Part shown: piece after piece, positions 35,363 through 37,932 of the stretch
Position numbering within the stretch: position 1 is the first letter of the stretch
How the letters are laid out: each line of letters starts with the position of its first letter
Assembly: GCF_001890925.1 (NCBI RefSeq)
Contig: NZ_MLCB01000139.1
Coordinates: forward strand, 1-37,932
From: Planktotalea frisia
GTDB taxonomy: Bacteria; Pseudomonadota; Alphaproteobacteria; Rhodobacterales; Rhodobacteraceae
Direction: 5' to 3'
Length of the DNA: 37,932 bases
Notes under the pieces: model-generated
What the model was told of the DNA's origin: nothing
Databases searched by the model: none
The model's input: the letters and a program-made list of their open reading frames with translations, nothing else
Program-made: the position numbers and the translations under genes

Positions 35363-36050
35363 CTGAATATCCCAGCATTTCTTCCGCGAGTGTGATACCT
35401 TCGGGAGTGCCAACATCACACCAACGCCCTGCATATCGAACGCCAAACATGCGGTTGTGAGCGAGAAGTTTTTCCCAAAGTAGCTTGAGCGAGAAAGAGG
35501 TTTCGTTAATCTCGCTTAGCAGGTCCGTTTTGATAATTTGAACGCCTGTGTAAACATCGCCCGCGCCATATGTAAGTTGCCCGTTATCAGCCAGAATGAA
35601 GTCGCCGTTTCCTTTGTGGCCAATCGCGTTTTCCTTGGGAATACAGAGCAAGAGCGCGTCCATTTCTTTGGGATTCCATGACTCTAATAAGGTCGAAAGT
35701 GCGTTGGGGCCTTTCCAAACAGCATCGGTGTTCATGGTGAACACAGGGTTCGAACCGAGCAAAGGCAGAGCATTTTTTAAACCACCACCAGTTTCCAAAA
35801 TGATGTCACGTTCCTCGACGATAGTAATGTCTTTTTGATTGCTCAGGTGCGCTTTGACCTGCTCTGGAAAGTAGTGACAATTCACAACTTTTTTCAAAGG
35901 CGTGTATTGGTTAACCTGTTCAAGCGCATGATCCAGGAGAGTGCGATTGGCGACACGCACCAAAGGTTTTGGTTGATGCTTGGTTAACTCGCGCATGCGC
36001 GTGCCAAATCCTGCGGCAAAAAGCATTATAGCGTTGGGATGGTCGCGCAT
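35355..36050 (-). CDS. murU: Nucleotidyltransferase, probable N-acetylmuramate-1-phosphate uridylyltransferase
   Basis: The 231-residue sugar-nucleotide transferase starts MRDHPNAIMLFAAGFGTRM and carries the GxGTRM-type UTP loop and PKPLVRVANRTLLDHAL. The metal-binding MNTDAVW follows near residue 106. The adjacent kinase gene makes MurU the likely function: converting MurNAc-1-phosphate to UDP-MurNAc in cell-wall recycling. Start 36050 is kept. The alternative ATG 36026 would join the amgK stop as TAATG. It could instead be a mannose- or glucose-1-phosphate transferase. Confidence 0.78.
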   Translation of the reverse strand: MRDHPNAIMLFAAGFGTRMRELTKHQPKPLVRVANRTLLDHALEQVNQYTPLKKVVNCHYFPEQVKAHLSNQKDITIVEERDIILETGGGLKNALPLLGSNPVFTMNTDAVWKGPNALSTLLESWNPKEMDALLLCIPKENAIGHKGNGDFILADNGQLTYGAGDVYTGVQIIKTDLLSEINETSFSLKLLWEKLLAHNRMFGVRYAGRWCDVGTPEGITLAEEMLGYSDV

Positions 36051-37051
36051 TTGTCTTTGAGCCTTATGAGGATTTCGGGTGTTGGCGTTGGGAGTGTTTC
36101 GTTCAAAATTGTGCCAACGGGTTCGTTAATCTTTTGCCCCAAATCGCGCTGAATGAAATTCCAGACGCGGGGAATGAAATCGACGTAATGCGGTTTGCCA
36201 AAGTGCATCGAAAGCCGCGCGAAAACGCCGAGAATGCGTAGATTTCGCTGAAGTCCAAGAAGGTGGTAGGCATCGCGAAACTCTTGATCATCGATCGCTG
36301 AATGCGTGACATAATGTTGGACCATTGCTTCTTCGACAGACTCTGGCACATCTCGGCGAGCGTCTTTTAACATCGAAACGAGATCATATGCGGGATGACC
36401 GAGTTGCGCATCTTGGTAATCCAAAAGCCCGACGCGCGCATGGCCTTTGCGATCAGAGAGCCAAAGCAGGTTTTCGGCGTGATAATCTCGTTGAATAAGA
36501 ACGCTTGGAGCGCTTATTCTGGTCTCAAGCAAATGCGAAAAGGCAGTTTTGAAAGTGTCGCGGTGGTCGATGTTAACCTTGTCCGACGCGCCGAATTGAT
36601 ACCAATCAAACGCGAGTAAAGCCATATCCGTCATTGATTTGGTATCATAGGGAAGCAGCGAGGGCGGTGGCGCTTTGTGTAGGTGAAGCAAAACATCGGT
36701 CGCGGCTTCGTAGAGTGGAATTTCGAGCTCAGGTTTGTCGGCGACCGCTTTCGCGTAAAGATCATCGCCTAGGTCTTCAATTATCAGAAGACCGCTGGCT
36801 TCGTCGGCGGCATAAATATCAGGTGCGCTGAGCGAAAGGCTTCGAAGGTAGTTGGTGATTTTAATGAATGGGCGAACGTCGTTTCCTAGTTTTGGATCGG
36901 CGTCCATAAGAACTGCGATGCGACCATCTTTTCCGGCCGCAAGTCGTTGATATTTGCGCAGTGAAGCGTCACCAGCCAAGGGAGCGCGCAGTGCGTTGGC
37001 CCAATTGGTCTTTGCCAAAAATTCGGAAATAATGCTTTCGCGCATGTTCAT
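36026..37051 (-). CDS. amgK: Probable anomeric MurNAc/GlcNAc kinase AmgK (aminoglycoside phosphotransferase fold)
   Basis: The 341-residue protein has the APH-type kinase fold. DASLRKYQRL holds the phosphate-loop region, GLLIIEDLGDDLY the hinge, QRDYHAENLLWL the catalytic loop (Asp and Asn), and GLLDYQDAQLGHPAYDLVSML the metal-binding Asp. Relatives next to murU phosphorylate MurNAc or GlcNAc at C1 in peptidoglycan salvage, a route that bypasses fosfomycin-sensitive MurA. ATG 37051 overlaps the tsaE stop as ATGA. ATG 37111 would read into tsaE. Function is inferred from the fold and the neighbour; resistance to aminoglycosides is not implied. Confidence 0.8.
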   Translation of the reverse strand: MNMRESIISEFLAKTNWANALRAPLAGDASLRKYQRLAAGKDGRIAVLMDADPKLGNDVRPFIKITNYLRSLSLSAPDIYAADEASGLLIIEDLGDDLYAKAVADKPELEIPLYEAATDVLLHLHKAPPPSLLPYDTKSMTDMALLAFDWYQFGASDKVNIDHRDTFKTAFSHLLETRISAPSVLIQRDYHAENLLWLSDRKGHARVGLLDYQDAQLGHPAYDLVSMLKDARRDVPESVEEAMVQHYVTHSAIDDQEFRDAYHLLGLQRNLRILGVFARLSMHFGKPHYVDFIPRVWNFIQRDLGQKINEPVGTILNETLPTPTPEILIRLKDKCATIPTL

Positions 37052-37521
37052 GAGAGGGCTTTCAATAGTTTTATCGCGAGTGCGGATGTGTTTTCTTTGA
37101 TCGTTACACAACGCTCATCGTCGTTTTGGGTTGTTTCGAAGGTGAGAGTGACCGCTGTCTTTGGCGTTGAGTTGCCCAATCTATCGGGCCATTCGATCAG
37201 ACAGATCGCGTTGGTAAAAGCATCATATAATCCAAGCTCATCGGCTTCGCTGGGGTCGCTTAAACGATAGAGGTCAGCATGCCAAATTTCACCCGTGCGC
37301 GTCTCGTATGTCTGAACAAGTGTAAAAGTTGGAGAGGGAACGTCTTCAGGATTTGTTTGCAAGGACTGGATCAGAGCGCGCGCGAAGAAACTTTTGCCAG
37401 CGCCGATGTCACCTTGAAGTAAAAGCGTATCGCCTTTGGACAGAATAGCGCCCACTTTTGTGGCAAACGCAGCTGTCATGTCCGTGCTTGTAAGGACGAT
37501 ATGAGGTGAGACGACATTCAT
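37048..37521 (-). CDS. tsaE: tRNA threonylcarbamoyladenosine biosynthesis ATPase TsaE
   Basis: The 157-residue P-loop protein assists TsaB and TsaD in making t6A at position 37 of ANN-reading tRNAs. Motifs are LLLQGDIGAGKSFFARALI (Walker A near 34-42), VPSPTFTLVQTYE (about 66-78), IWHADLYRLSDPSEADELGLYD and ICLIEWPDRLG. Length is usual. It heads the coupled series tsaE-amgK-murU-addB-addA, each gene overlapping the next by 4 to 25 bp. It lies 48 nt after the right-hand partial gene. Confidence 0.95.
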   Translation of the reverse strand: MNVVSPHIVLTSTDMTAAFATKVGAILSKGDTLLLQGDIGAGKSFFARALIQSLQTNPEDVPSPTFTLVQTYETRTGEIWHADLYRLSDPSEADELGLYDAFTNAICLIEWPDRLGNSTPKTAVTLTFETTQNDDERCVTIKENTSALAIKLLKALS

Positions 37522-37569
37522 GACGCCAAACTACGGTGCTTTCGCGAAACGTGAAACCGTGAATTGTAA

Positions 37570-37932
37570 TCAAGCGACAGCAGAAGATCGTTGTGCGATT
37601 TGCTTTTGGCCTAGCTTTTGGCCCCTTGGGATACTGACGGATGGTGGATTTGACGCGAGCGTAACGAGGCTTGCGCCAGAAGCGAGCGGCGCCACTCGTA
37701 ATTCGATAGCTTGGCCATCTTTGCTAATGAGGTTTGCGCTCCAGGATTCGCGTTCGACGCTTTCAGATACAAAATTGCGAATTTCACCCCAAGCAGGGGT
37801 GGGTTGGCAGGTTTTCTGACACAAACGTGTGACGTCTTTTACGGACATGTTGATCAAATTTTGATCTGAGGTTTGTCTGAAGTGGTCCGGCAAAACTGGA
37901 CAGCGTGCTAAGATGTATCCAACCTTGAAGAC
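37570..37932 (-). CDS. C-terminal part of a PAS-like protein, cut by the window edge
   Basis: The frame is open from the window edge to a TGA at 37570, about 120 residues. The visible part has GYILARCPVLPDHFRQ, DVTRLCQKTCQPTPAWGEIRNF, and ESWSANLISKDGQAIELRVAPLASGASLV, which resembles the PAS domain found before histidine kinases in Rhodobacterales genomes at this place. The kinase domains that would normally follow are absent: only about 25 residues remain after the PAS-like end and 48 nt separate the stop from tsaE. It may be a truncated sensor, or a PAS protein without a kinase. The full gene cannot be judged from here. Confidence 0.45.
   Translation of the reverse strand, partial: VFKVGYILARCPVLPDHFRQTSDQNLINMSVKDVTRLCQKTCQPTPAWGEIRNFVSESVERESWSANLISKDGQAIELRVAPLASGASLVTLASNPPSVSIPRGQKLGQKQIAQRSSAVA

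Noticed and set aside
36026-37051. Aminoglycoside resistance gene
   Set aside because: The protein has the aminoglycoside phosphotransferase fold, but its murU neighbour and core-genome context point to sugar salvage.

Overview
The window looks like a chromosomal segment of an alphaproteobacterium of the Rhodobacterales, most likely a marine roseobacter-type lineage with a moderate G+C content. The reasons are the block parB-parA-rsmG-mnmG-mnmE-rho-hemJ, the block maf-aroE-coaE-dnaQ with secB, fxsA, timA, mltA and a Smr gene, and an alphaproteobacterial addB-addA pair. These order and family arguments come from general knowledge; no search was run. I see no rRNA, tRNA, CRISPR array, insertion sequence, prophage or resistance island. 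This is dense core genome.

Left part (1-10538): a fragment of msrA, then rbsK and maeB (minus), mutS (plus), hrcA-grpE (minus) and rph-rdgB-hemW (plus). Centre (10535-17901): a run of minus-strand genes for chromosome segregation (parB, parA), rRNA and tRNA modification (rsmG, mnmG, mnmE), transcription termination (rho) and haem synthesis (hemJ). Then comes the only long gene-free stretch, 17902-18286. It is AT-rich, holds six DnaA-box-like 9-mers and is the probable replication origin. To its right lies an overlapping plus-strand operon maf-aroE-coaE-dnaQ. Genes immediately flanking the gap point away from it on both sides, as expected of genes co-oriented with forks leaving an origin.

Right part (20998-37932): secB and fxsA (minus); timA-mltA-smr (plus); then a long minus-strand region. 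That region holds hslV, an unknown polytopic membrane protein and hslU, all joined by 4-bp overlaps, followed by an MFS transporter; then trxA; then the tightly overlapping operon tsaE-amgK-murU-addB-addA. The window ends inside a gene of which only a PAS-like C-terminal part is visible.

The most notable non-coding signals are the ParB-binding parS sites buried in genes around parAB. Two are perfect 16-mers (in rsmG, and across the mnmG start codon), one has a single mismatch (hemW), and two are degenerate (mutS, coaE). With oriC and parAB this makes an origin-proximal centromere. Other signals are a heat-shock (RpoH-type) promoter before hslV, a strong promoter with an internal palindrome before rho, and a clear intrinsic terminator after trxA.

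I do not see a wholly new defence or mobile system. The best candidates for undescribed biology are the membrane protein wedged between the two subunits of the HslVU protease and the arrangement of the oriC/parS region.
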